A stretch of DNA of 64,000 bases from Aspidapion aeneum. Taxonomy: Eukaryota > Arthropoda > Insecta > Coleoptera > Brentidae. Under the pieces are notes generated by a model. It saw only the letters and a program-made list of their open reading frames with translations. It was not told where the DNA came from and did no database searches. Numbering within the stretch: the first letter of the stretch is position 1; the number at the start of each line of letters is the position of its first letter. This document shows, one piece after another, positions 46,301 to 54,821 of this stretch. The translations under genes and the position numbers were made by a program. Location: contig OY755039.1 in assembly GCA_963576565.1 (NCBI GenBank), forward strand, positions 140,685,369 through 140,749,368. Reading direction: 5' to 3'.

Positions 46301-49300
46301 TTTCTTTGAGTGTCATCATCTTTGTCTGAGTTCTTATTCAAAGATTTATTAGTAGACACTAAATTGTGCTTTTTAATAAAATTATTTTAAAAAACTTTAC
46401 ATTCCCTTAAACTAATTTTTTCAAGCTTTGACAATAGTTTTTCTCCACAAAAACACTTGCTAGAGTTATCTGAAGAGAAATTTTTAATATAAAACATTTC
46501 ACAATAATTTATTAAAAAGAAACAAGTGATTTTGTGAATAAGTGAGATGGTTTTCACATTCAATGAACTAAATGTAGTGGTCGTCAAAAATTTTTTGAAA
46601 AATTACCCAGCACAAAGTTTAATATATATTTTATTAAAGTGTAAGTTAAGTTAACTACCAACTCATGTTCTTTTAAAAGCTGTATCTTACTTTTTAAATA
46701 TTTCACACTACCAGAGAGATTACTATCTCTTAACAATATTTTACAAATCAGTTTTTTAATATTGCGAGGGTGCGGAAGACATATTACCTTAGAATTGTAA
46801 ATTGACGTGTATGCACTGGATGACTGGATAAACAAAGATGAACACAACAACATTAAAGTGTATCCACCATATCTTTGATTCTCAGGTTACCTTTTCACGA
46901 GACCTAATTGTTCAATAAGAAATGACAACTGAACACATTTTTCACTCTCACTATCGAAAATGTCACTAAGGATGTCTATTACTTGATCAATCTTATCCAA
47001 GATCTTATCTTTTACCACTTCTTTCCCGTTTGCAACATATTAGGTTTCAGTTTTATAGTTGGACCGACAAGGAACAACACTAATTACACGTTCGCGGCAT
47101 TGTTTATCTTATAGGTATTTTATTTATAATTTACTTATTAGCCATTAATTATTTTAACGCAGCCCACTACAGTCTTTTTCGTGGGCTGCGTTATTTTAAT
47201 ACCAACTCATGTTCTTTTAAAAGCTGTATCTTACTTTTTAAATATTTCACTCTACCAGAGAGATTACTATCTGTTAACAATATTTTACAAATCAGTTTTT
47301 TAATATTGCGAGGGTGCGGAAGACATATTACCTTAGAATTGTAAATTGACGTGTATGCACTGGATAAACAAAGATGAACACAACAACATTAAAGTGTATC
47401 CACCATATCTTTGATTCTCAGGTTACCTTTTCAAGAGATCTAAGTGTTCAATAAGAAATGACAACTGAACACATTTTTCACTCTCACTATCGAAAATGTC
47501 ACTAAGGATGTCTATTACTTGATCAATCTTATCCAAGATCTTATCTTTTACCACTTCTTTCCCGTTTGCAACATATTAGGTTTCAGTTTTATAGTTGGAC
47601 CGACAAGGAACAACACTAATTACACGTTCGCGGCATTGTTTATCTTATAGGTATTTTCTTTATAATTTACTCATTAGCCATTAATTATTTTAACGCAGCC
47701 CACTACAGTCGTTTTCGTGGACTGCGTTATTTTAATAACTTTGATAAAATTCACATAAAATTCGTGCCCGAATTAAAAAAAAATCGACGTAAACAAACAT
47801 ACCAAAACTGAACACACACATGTTTTATAATGACAGCGGGCCGTGAGGCGTTTTTTTGTGAGCCTCCTACGGTCACGTGATATTTCCGCGCCCGGGCCGA
47901 TCTTTCTCGTGGGCTGCGGAAAAGGTCACAAAAAAGTTTTAAAAAGGTTACCAGCACTTTTGTAGTTTAATAAACAATAAATAATCTATAACAAATAACG
48001 GTGTTATGCAATGTTATTCTTGTGAGTTTTTTAAAATTGTGATTTCTATTTAGTTCGGTTTTTTTTGTATTAACTGCGGTATTAAAAAATATGTTTTTAT
48101 TTTTTATAATATGTGCAATTTTTCTTTACATATTCTTTACTTTTTTTATTGGAATTTGGAAAATTAATTCAAAAATGCCCAATCATAAAAAAACTAAGAA
48201 GTCACAAAAGAATAAAACAAAATGAAAAGGTAAATGTCCCGATTTTTGTTGTTTCGGCAATTTTTTTTTAATTTCACAACAAATCAATATCTCGTTTTTA
48301 TGTCGATATGTTTTTGTAAGAAAAATTTTTTTCGGATTTTAATGAAATTTGGGATCTGGGTTGGGTTTTTAGCTCGCACATATACTATACTATAGTAGTG
48401 TGAGCTAAAGTGATCCTAATTTTTTTAAGAAAAAAAACTTGCTCCGATTTCAAAAATTTTTATATCTTTGCGTTTCAGATGATTTTGAAACTTTTTTGTC
48501 GCGGCGTCTGTCTGTCTGTCTGTCTGTCTGTATGTCTGTCTGTCGACGAAAGGTAATCGAGTCCGGAGTTGAATAAAATATATTTTAGTTTTTAGTTATA
48601 TTAACTCACACGTATACTATAACTATAGTAACTAGTGTGAGCTGAGGTGCACATATGGCAGAGTATTTCTCTAGATGGTTCCATTTAAAAATGAATAAAA
48701 TCCACTGGACCCAAAGTGAAAAAAAGGGTGGGGGTATACTTAAGAAATTAGAGTTCTGGTAAAAATATTACTTTTGTTGTACTATATTAACGGTCCCTGT
48801 GCACGAAGATAATGGGAGGGATCTTCAATTGGACGTATTCCCAGGTGGCGGATAGGGGGTTATTTTTATGGACCAAAAAGGTTTTTTTCTATAAGCGTGC
48901 GGAAAAGTTCACTTTTCCGCACGCATTTTAGTGTGGAAAGTGCCACTTTTCCGCACTAGTGCGGAAATAGTAGTTTACCTAACTAGTGCGGAAAGTGCCT
49001 CTTTTCCGCACGCGATTGCAGATGGCCAAACGACGCGATAGCGGAGTTTGGCCAGCAATCAAGTGCGGAAAAGACACTTTACGCACGAGTTAGGTACACT
49101 ATTTTTTCTATAAGCGTGAGGAAAAACTAAAAATTAATCAGAAAATTATTTATATTCAAAACGTTTTAATCAAATCAATTATTATTATTCACATTCTAGC
49201 GGCTTCTAGAACTGACTGGGGTAGATCTTCGTCCGAAGAATCCATTGAAAATCTGATTTTTTGTTTGAAAAATTCAAAAGACGCTTGTATCTGCAAAATT

Positions 49301-52300
49301 GGCTTTGTTTTGACAGTTTGTTTGTACTTTGTTGCTATGGTGATTTAAGATGCCAAATCTAAAACCACTTTGACATTGACAATGACGATATTTATACCGG
49401 GGAGGTTTAAAACTTATAATTTGAATCTATTTTACTGAAAACTTTATTTTATCGAAAATATTGAAAATATAGCAGAATTTTAGTCAATTTGAATATTTTT
49501 AGGATATTTCGTGTGCTAGGAAAGATACAAATGTATTTTGAACGGTCTAAATGTTATAGAACACCTCAAAATCGTAACAAATTTACTTTCCCGCACTAGT
49601 GCGGAAAAATTAGTGCGGAAAAAATATTTTTCCGCACTAGTGCGGAAAAGTGGCACTTTCCACACTAAAATGCGTGCAGAAAAGTGGACTTTTCCGCACG
49701 CTTATAGAAAAAATATTTTTTCCGCACTAGTGCGGAAAAGTGAATTTGTTACGATTTTGAGGTGTTCTATAACATTTAGACCGTTCAAAATACATTTGTA
49801 TCTTTCCTAGCACACGAAATATCCTAAAAATATTCAAATTGACTAAAATTCTGCTATATTTTCAATATTTTCGATAAAATAAAGTTTTCAGTAAAATAGG
49901 TTCAAATTATAAGTTTTAAACCTCCCCGGTATAAATATCGTCATTGTCAATGTCAAACAACAATGAACACTAGTGGTTTTAGATTTGGCTTAGAAACTGT
50001 CAAAACAAAGCCAATTTTGCAGATACAAGCGTCTTTTGAATTTTTCAAACAAAAAAATCAGATTTTCAATGGATTCTTCGGACGAAGATCCACCCCAGTC
50101 AGTTCTAGAAGCCGCTAGAATGTGAATAATAATAATTGATTTGATTAAAACGTTTTGAATATAAATAATTTTCTGATTAATTTTTAGTTTTTTCCTCACG
50201 CTTATAGAAAAAATAGTGTACCTAACTCGTGCGTAAAGTGTCTTTTCCGCACTTGATTGCTGGCCAAACTCCGCTATCGCGTCGTTTGGCCATCTGCAAT
50301 CGCGTGCGGAAAAGAGGCACTTTCCGCACTAGTTAGGTAAACTACTATTTTTGGCCTTTGGACAAAATTATTATGTTTTCACAGATAGAGTTACCAGCCC
50401 TGGGCAAAAGTATCTTGGTACATTTGCCCCCCTCAGATCCAAACTTGCCGCCCTCCACTGCCGTTTTGCAAAATCCGGCCCCCCCTTTGGAGTTACCTCA
50501 TTTGGATTATCCTCTGAGGCAAGTTTATTCTCTACATATATACTTTTATATTGCTTTCTAACATTTAGTTACATAGTAGGGGAGGTAAAATAAAGTATAA
50601 ATATTTCTTAGTTCAACCTTGTTTGTTTTCTAATGATCATTTTTGGATTCATAACGATCAAAAAATGCTCTACTGGTTTTAAAAAAAAATCAGGAGTTAC
50701 AGAGCAAACACAGCAATTTAAATATGTCTTTTCAAAAAATTAGAAGAAATATATGTAATATTTTATTAATAATAATTCGTTATAAGTTATAATAAACTAA
50801 TAACGTTCGCAAGATACTGGGTATTTCAAAAACAAAGAAAAAGTTTATTTACAAAAGTTATTTAATTTTTTTATTGATTTAACCAACCTTTGGTTTTACA
50901 ATATACATATTGCATGTTTTTGTTTTTTTTATTAGTAACTAACTCTTCTTTTTTTCTCTCACTTTTAGGTTGTTATTTACATGGTTAGGGGTGGATGTGG
51001 TAGTTCAACTATTTACTTGTCTTTTATTGGAAAATCAAATATTAATCAGGAGTACAGGTATTTATTTACTTACCTAATTTTCACTTTAAAATTTGTTTCT
51101 ATACATGTAAACGTAACTGTAAAACAATTTTTTAATAAAAAAATACCCAACTACTAAATTTACTTGTAAGTACTAGTCGCAGTTGAGTACAAAATTGATA
51201 GGTATACCTATAATGTACAAAATGCTTCAACTTTTAGTTTTGATGCCCAAAGCGCACTTACGAAATTATACAGTTTTGTATTTTCATGAATCAGGTTATT
51301 GGGTAATTTTGTACCCAACTGCGACTAGTAGTTACAAGTAAATTTCGCAGTTGGGTGTTTTTTTATTTAAATGTTTTTTTATTTCCAACTTTTAGGTTTA
51401 ATTCTTATTCAGCCTTATAAAAAGCACTATGCATTTACAATTAGTTTAGCTTTACCCAAAAAGTACGTGTAGAATTTCTACGGACGCGAACAGTGTTACC
51501 TTCCATTGAGTGATGGTGGGGGAGGAGTGAGGGGGGAGGGAACTAGTAAAATGGTGTCGAATCTTAAAGCGTGTGCCGAAAGAATTTTTGAAATCGCTCT
51601 AAACTTGTGAAAGGCATAGCTACAACTATTACTAATAAGGAGGGTGGGGAGAAGAGAGGGAGAGGAAGGGGGAAATTAGTAAAATGATGTTGGAAAAAAA
51701 GTCTTAAAGTGGGTGCAGAAAGAATTTTTAAAATCGCTCTATATATGTAGAAGGTATAGCTAGAACCTTCACTAATAAGGAGGGAGGGGAGAAGAGAGGG
51801 AGCAGTGGCGGATCCAGGGGGGGGGCACTAGGGGCACTTGCCCCCCCCCCCGAGAATTTTTTGAATATACAAAAAATGAGTAAAAAGTAAGGTTTTTGCT
51901 AATAAAAATTCAAAATTTTTGCTTGCGGCGCCTGAAAGTGTCTAGTGTTATTATCATCGAAATTACAACCACTTTTAAATTATCCTGAATTTGTGGCCGT
52001 TTTTTACCAACAGAGAATGTCACCTAAAGGCCGGGAGGGCGGCCATTTTTAATTTTCCGCTTTTACTTTGGTCAAATCCAATCAAGGCCAACACAAAAAT
52101 AGAGGCCACGACCCTGAAAAAATCAGCTGTTCTCCCGGGGCTGAATTTTACATTGGGTCTTATGGAAGGTCAGAAGTTTTTTTATGATATTTTCAAAATG
52201 GCACTACAGATTTCCGCAAAATTTCAGTGAAATATTCTCAGACACCATCCCGATATTCCACCAAAGGTTTGTAAGGAAGCAACATGATTAAAAGGTTAAA

Positions 52301-54821
52301 ATCTTCAAGATTTAGCATTCCTTATTTTGAATTCAAATTACCCGCCATGTACCACATGCCAACTGTTATATTTGACATGTATTTGACTTTGTCATATGTG
52401 ATTTTCACATTCGCTTCTGCTTTAAACTTAATTTTGGTGTGAGCTAATGAAGCGGCTATGAAAAATTAGGGCTTACTATACATTTTAAAAAAATTGTTCT
52501 GCCAGAATAAAGTAAAAACAATCTCAAAAACGGCTTTATTTAAAAAAAAATCAAATATCCATGAACCATCATTCCAACTTCAATATTTTAAAGACAATCA
52601 GCTGTGTCGTAACGTGACCATCAAAAAAAAATCAGCCCCGGATGTGACGTCAACAAAATAGAGGATCGTGGCCCGTCCATTTTGATAGCCCTGATCCAAT
52701 CCAAACCGAACTTTATTTATTTTCCTAAAGAGTTAGTTTTTAAAAAAATGCAAAAAGTTGAATATTTTAAAATGCTCAATAGCTCTTAGGCTACCAAATA
52801 CCGCAAATCCAACCTGTTCTAAAATTTTCCTGACTATAATTATATTATCAATGTTATTTTTAGACTGTCAAAAACTTATGGTGGTTGCAGAAGGTATAAT
52901 GTCACTTATTTTCCCCTTCCAATGGCCTCACGTTTATGTACCGATCTTGCCGGCGGCGTTGCATCATTTTCTGGACGCGCCTGTACCGTTTTTAATGGGT
53001 GAGTTTATTTATAAGGTGGGCCAAAAAGAAGCCGTACGTTTTTTTGGTTCCTATCGAAGGCTGAGGCTTGAGACGCAGCCCACGTGAAAGACCAAACCGG
53101 GCTCAGAAATATCACGTGACCGTAGGAGGCTCACAAAAAAACGCCTCACGGCCCGCTGTCATTATAAAACATGTGTGTTTACAGTTTTGGTATGTTTGTT
53201 TACGTCGATTTTTTTTTTTAATTCGGGCACGAATTTTAAGTGAATTTTATCAAAGTTATTAAAATAACGCAGCCCACGAAAAAGATTGTAGTGGGCTGCG
53301 TTAAAATAATTAATGGCTAATGAGTAAATTATAAAGAAAATACCTATAAGATAATATAGCTGTAAACGTGTAATTAGTGTTGTTCCTTGTCGGTCCAACT
53401 ATAAAACTGAAACCTAATATGTTGCAAACGGGAAAGTGGTAAAAGATAAGATCTTGGATAAGATTGATCAAGTGATAGACATCCTTAGTGACATTTTCGA
53501 TAGAGTGAAAAATGTGTTCAGTTGTCCTTTCTTATTGAACAATTAGGTCTCTTGAAAAGGTAACCTGAGAATCGAAGATTTGGTGGATACACTTTAATGT
53601 TGGCTTCATCTTTGTTTATCCAGTCATCCAGTGCATACACGTCAATTTACAATTCTAAGGTAATATGTCTCCCGCACCCTCGCAATATTAAAAAACTGAT
53701 TTGTAAAATATTGTTAACAGATAGTAATCTCTCTGGTAGTGTGAAATATTTAAAAAGTAAGATACAGCTTTTAAAAGAACATGAGTTGGTAGTTAACTTA
53801 CACTTTAATGAAATATATATTAAACATTGTGCTGGGTGATTTTTAAAAAAATTATTGCCGACCACTACATTTAGTTCATTGAATGTGAAAACCATCTAAC
53901 TTATTCACAAAATCACTTGTTTCTTTTTAATAAATTATTGTGAAATGTTTTATATTGAAAATTTTTCTTCAGATAACTCTAGCGAGTGTTTTTGTGGAGA
54001 ACAACTATTGTCAAAGCTTGAAAAAATTAGTTTAAGGGCATGTAAAGTTTTTTAAAATAATTTTATTAAAAAGCACAATGATTTAGTGTCTGCTAATAAA
54101 TCTTTGAAAAAGAACTCAGACAAAGATTATGTTCTTTTATCCATAATAAACACATATATCAGCAAAATTTTTTTAATTTTTGCCTATAAGAGAACAAAAA
54201 TTTTTTGTTAACTTATTTAAATTGTGTAAAAACATATAATATATTAAGCAATACAATAAGAATCCTGGGACTCCTAAGATCACGTGACCGCCGACTTGCT
54301 TATAACGCGCCATGGCCGGTCTTTATCGTTGGCTGCGGCTTGAGACTATACGACTTTTTTGTAAAAATTAACATTTCTGTAAAATGCAAAATTCTTTTTC
54401 TCGGACTTTTCCTACTCTCATATTTAACTCAGCTTAGTCCGATCAAGTTCCTGCTAAGTGCGGTTTGTTTTGTTAAAATTGATGGTATAGTTCAAAAGTT
54501 ATAATAAAAAACATTTTGTTCGGTTTTTTAGCCCACCCGGTACATCCCTCATTTTGGAGATAAAACAGAGAAAATTATTTTAAATATATTGCAAACTGGC
54601 TTATTTGGAATGATTTTTCAGGTCTGAATGCCGCCTCAGAAAATATAAAAGTAGCATCGGAAGCGTCGCTATGTTACATAGACATAGACAAGTGCAAAAT
54701 TCAGCTTCCAGAAGAAATGGTGTTTTTTCCGCACTTGGACGGTTTTACAGCGGAATTGCATTCAGTTTTGGACAAGTACCGAGTGCATGTACCGAGGTCT
54801 GAGAGCTTCAAGAATTTACAG
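40317..54821 (+). CDS. DENND5: DENN domain-containing protein 5-like Rab GEF (5' part)
   Basis: Exons 1-8: 40317-40392, 40536-40645, 41412-41836, 45553-45625, 50385-50518, 50969-51057, 52864-52998, 54622-54821; phases agree throughout, 414 codons with no stop. The protein starts [22 protein letters not shown], a close match to the DENND5A/B (RAB6IP1) N-terminus; then [15 protein letters not shown] (exon 2), [20 protein letters not shown] (residues 88-107, uDENN), [11 protein letters not shown] (exon 4), a [14 protein letters not shown] helix (exon 6), and the central DENN signature [14 protein letters not shown] with [13 protein letters not shown] (residues 319-348). Family members are GDP-GTP exchange factors for Rab GTPases in endosome-to-Golgi traffic and bind Rab6 through RUN domains; those, dDENN and PLAT lie downstream of the window or past a >9-kb intron 8. 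Intron 5 uses a GC donor. Confidence 0.92.
40646..41411 (+). other. DENND5 intron 2
   Basis: AT-rich; no transposon boundaries or ORFs recognised. Together with intron 1 it is among the few introns here that look free of mobile DNA. Confidence 0.5.
41853..43667 (-). mobile_element. 5'-truncated Jockey-like non-LTR retrotransposon
   Basis: Antisense in DENND5 intron 3. The poly(A) tail reads as T runs at 41853-41880; the 5' truncation is at 43667. A perfect 12-bp duplication GGAACTATAGGG flanks it (41841-41852, 43668-43679), the mark of target-primed insertion. It begins only 16 nt into the intron. Confidence 0.93.
42075..43667 (-). CDS. Jockey-like reverse transcriptase, truncated but open
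   Basis: Uninterrupted frame of about 530 codons (the open frame continues upstream to 43727 into unrelated sequence, so the real 5' limit is the truncation at 43667). RT landmarks in order: [89 protein letters not shown] (first catalytic Asp), [24 protein letters not shown] (Asp pair), then [10 protein letters not shown] and the [10 protein letters not shown] thumb region. The endonuclease is missing. No stop was seen, so the insertion looks recent. It is not a host gene; it would be transcribed only as antisense intron RNA. Confidence 0.93.
   Translation of the reverse strand, partial: DYSLWKATKDFKRPIIQIPPIRKSNNQWARSNEEKADIFASHLEKTFQPHEAPDEHFHLNEPHQIEDHIKLTSPKEILTEIKNINSKKAPGYDLINGVVIKQLPRKAIVKLCNLINASFRLRYVPKLWKVAEVIMIPKPGKPLHDVSSYRPISLLPIISKLYEKLLLKRIKPIIERQEIIPSHQFGFRDKHSTIDQVHRITNIIEKALEEGKVCSAVFLDVAQAFDKVWHEGLNFKLKRFLPKQYSDILESYISDRHFRVKQEDSYSNLREIQAGVPQGSVLGPYLYLLFTCDIPKPENCHLATFADDTGLLTVEKSIEKCIEKLQDAVTQIHSWTTKWRIKLNETKSIHVDFTNKNINHIQITINNIPVPYSNQAKYLGMTLDTKLRWKAHVKKKKEELEIRYRKMNWLIGRKSNLTIHNKLLLYRQILKPVWTYGIQLWGCAKESNILVVQRFQNKVLRNIVNAPWYVRNSDLHRDLKIETVAETIKKYAKSHEDRLHRHVNVEAIQLLDNTMLVRQLKRVKPFELVN
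43767..44253. mobile_element. 487-bp MITE with TA duplication
   Basis: TIRs CCGTCAAACAGGGTG and CACCTCGTTTGACGG; TA at 43765-43766 and 44254-44255. An internal palindrome GGGTGTCCCGATTGACCCCG and its complement at about 43878-43921. The ORFs in it are overlapping and do not resemble transposase. Confidence 0.82.
44256..44744. other. DENND5 intron 3 interval
   Basis: No gene. It joins with 43680-43764 across the MITE. The joined sequence starts with a GGGTGGGCCAAAAAA terminus, so it is probably the body of another element related to 53012-54540. Confidence 0.4.
44745..45525. repeat. 'AATCGGG' family, inverted pair
   Basis: A forward unit (44745-45190) is followed by a reverse unit (about 45190-45525) ending CTCGATTAGCCAAACTTG. 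The reverse unit ends about 28 nt before exon 4. Confidence 0.7.
45660..45740 (+). repeat. Fragment of a mariner 5' end
   Basis: AACCTCAATCTTTACCT ... AGTTTTATAGCTCC(A)GTGAATTTTTTAA... matches 16105-16195 just upstream of the mariner relic. Confidence 0.55.
45942..47919 (-). mobile_element. P-element-like transposon, internally duplicated
   Basis: Ends CGCAGCCAACGATAAAGACC and GATCTTTCTCGTGGGCTGCGG, with a perfect 8-bp duplication AAAAGGTC (45934-45941, 47920-47927). It carries P-type transposase remnants on - and a 544-bp direct duplication (46657-47200 and 47201-47743). Lies in DENND5 intron 4. Same family as 53075-54338. Confidence 0.85.
46387..46853 (-). pseudogene. P/THAP9-type transposase remnant
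   Basis: The frame 46853-46584 reads [18 protein letters not shown], then [15 protein letters not shown] and [16 protein letters not shown], the segment preceding the catalytic DEIY-type motif of P transposases. An overlapping frame (46587-46387) reads [17 protein letters not shown] near the C-terminus. The catalytic centre is missing between them, so it is a deletion product. The same peptides occur in the copy at 53597-54055 where [12 protein letters not shown] follows, close to the usual DEIY..P..Y.AG block. Inactive. Confidence 0.7.
47925..48368. other. DENND5 intron 4 interval
   Basis: AT-rich; no ORF, TIR or window-internal repeat partner recognised. Confidence 0.35.
48369..48650. mobile_element. 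Repeat with hairpin ends, short copy
   Basis: Inverted, deleted copy of 19385-20050: palindromic ends AGCTCGCACATATACTATAC...GTGTGAGCT, a TCTGTCTGTCTGTCTG run, and AGGTAATCGAGTCCGGAGTT instead of three tandem units. Confidence 0.7.
48886..50350. mobile_element. Giant foldback element with TTCCGCAC palindromes
   Basis: 48965 to about 49585 is the inverted repeat of about 49740-50350. The motif TTCCGCACTAGTGCGGAA and half-sites recur throughout the ends and centre. The segment 48886-48964 is the reverse complement of the centre (49633-49714). Each arm contains the same 18-codon start ([17 protein letters not shown]), facing outwards (49245-49189 on -, 50069-50125 on +). The right end stops about 34 nt before DENND5 exon 5. 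Confidence 0.85.
50519..50968 (+). other. DENND5 intron 5, GC-AG type
   Basis: Exon 5 must end after CCTCTGAG for the frame to continue into exon 6 (AG|G TTG TTA). The donor is GCAAGT, the standard strong GC-type donor; the acceptor is ...CTTTTAG at 50968. A GT three bases further (CAA|GTTTAT) gives the wrong frame. The intron itself holds no recognised repeat. Confidence 0.82.
51146..51355. mobile_element. 210-bp MITE with ~52-bp TIRs
   Basis: CCCAACTACTAAATTTACTT... pairs with ...AAGTAAATTTCGCAGTTGGG; inner parts share ACTAGTCGCAGTTG and CAACTGCGACTAGT. TA at the left, TG at the right. Confidence 0.75.
51490..52083. repeat. ~160-bp tandem pair and start of a low-complexity TE
   Basis: Two imperfect units (51500-51640, 51645-51800), each ending in ACTAATAAGGAGGG(T/A)GGGGAG. 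Then CAGTGGCGGATCCAGGGGGG and a C-run begin another insect repeat, which is the insertion target of the family A copy that follows. Confidence 0.55.
52084..52693 (+). mobile_element. Family A element, best-preserved TSD
   Basis: Starts AAGGCCAACACAAAA and ends TTTTGATAGCCCTG; TSD ATCCAATC at 52076-52083 and 52694-52701. DENND5 intron 6. Confidence 0.88.
53075..54338 (+). mobile_element. P-element-like transposon, shorter copy
   Basis: Starts GCAGCCCACGTGAAAGACC and ends GGTCTTTATCGTTGGCTGCGG, with a perfect 8-bp duplication CTTGAGAC (53067-53074, 54339-54346). Carries a CGCAGCCCAC...GTGGGCTGCG hairpin at 53266-53302. Inverted relative to 45942-47919. Confidence 0.85.
53597..54055 (+). pseudogene. 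P/THAP9-type transposase remnant
   Basis: The frame 53597-53839 reads [59 protein letters not shown] and then a stop. The HFNEIYIK block corresponds to the region around a catalytic Asp in P-type transposases, with Asn where Asp is usual. Downstream, in another frame, [20 protein letters not shown] continues to about 54051. The THAP DNA-binding domain and most of the RNase-H core are missing. Confidence 0.7.

Larger units (their letters stand above)
53012..54540. mobile_element. 'GTGGGCC' TIR element hosting the P-like element
   Basis: The left end TAAGGTGGGCCAAAAAG and right end TTTTTTAGCCCACCCGG are inverted (~15 bp). The interior on both sides of the P-like insertion is non-coding. It starts 13 nt after the exon 7 donor. 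A related terminus starts about 11 nt after the exon 3 donor. Confidence 0.6.

Noticed and set aside
49538..49810. 90-aa ORF in the foldback centre
   Set aside because: It reads through the palindrome centre, so its N- and C-terminal halves are reverse-complement artefacts.
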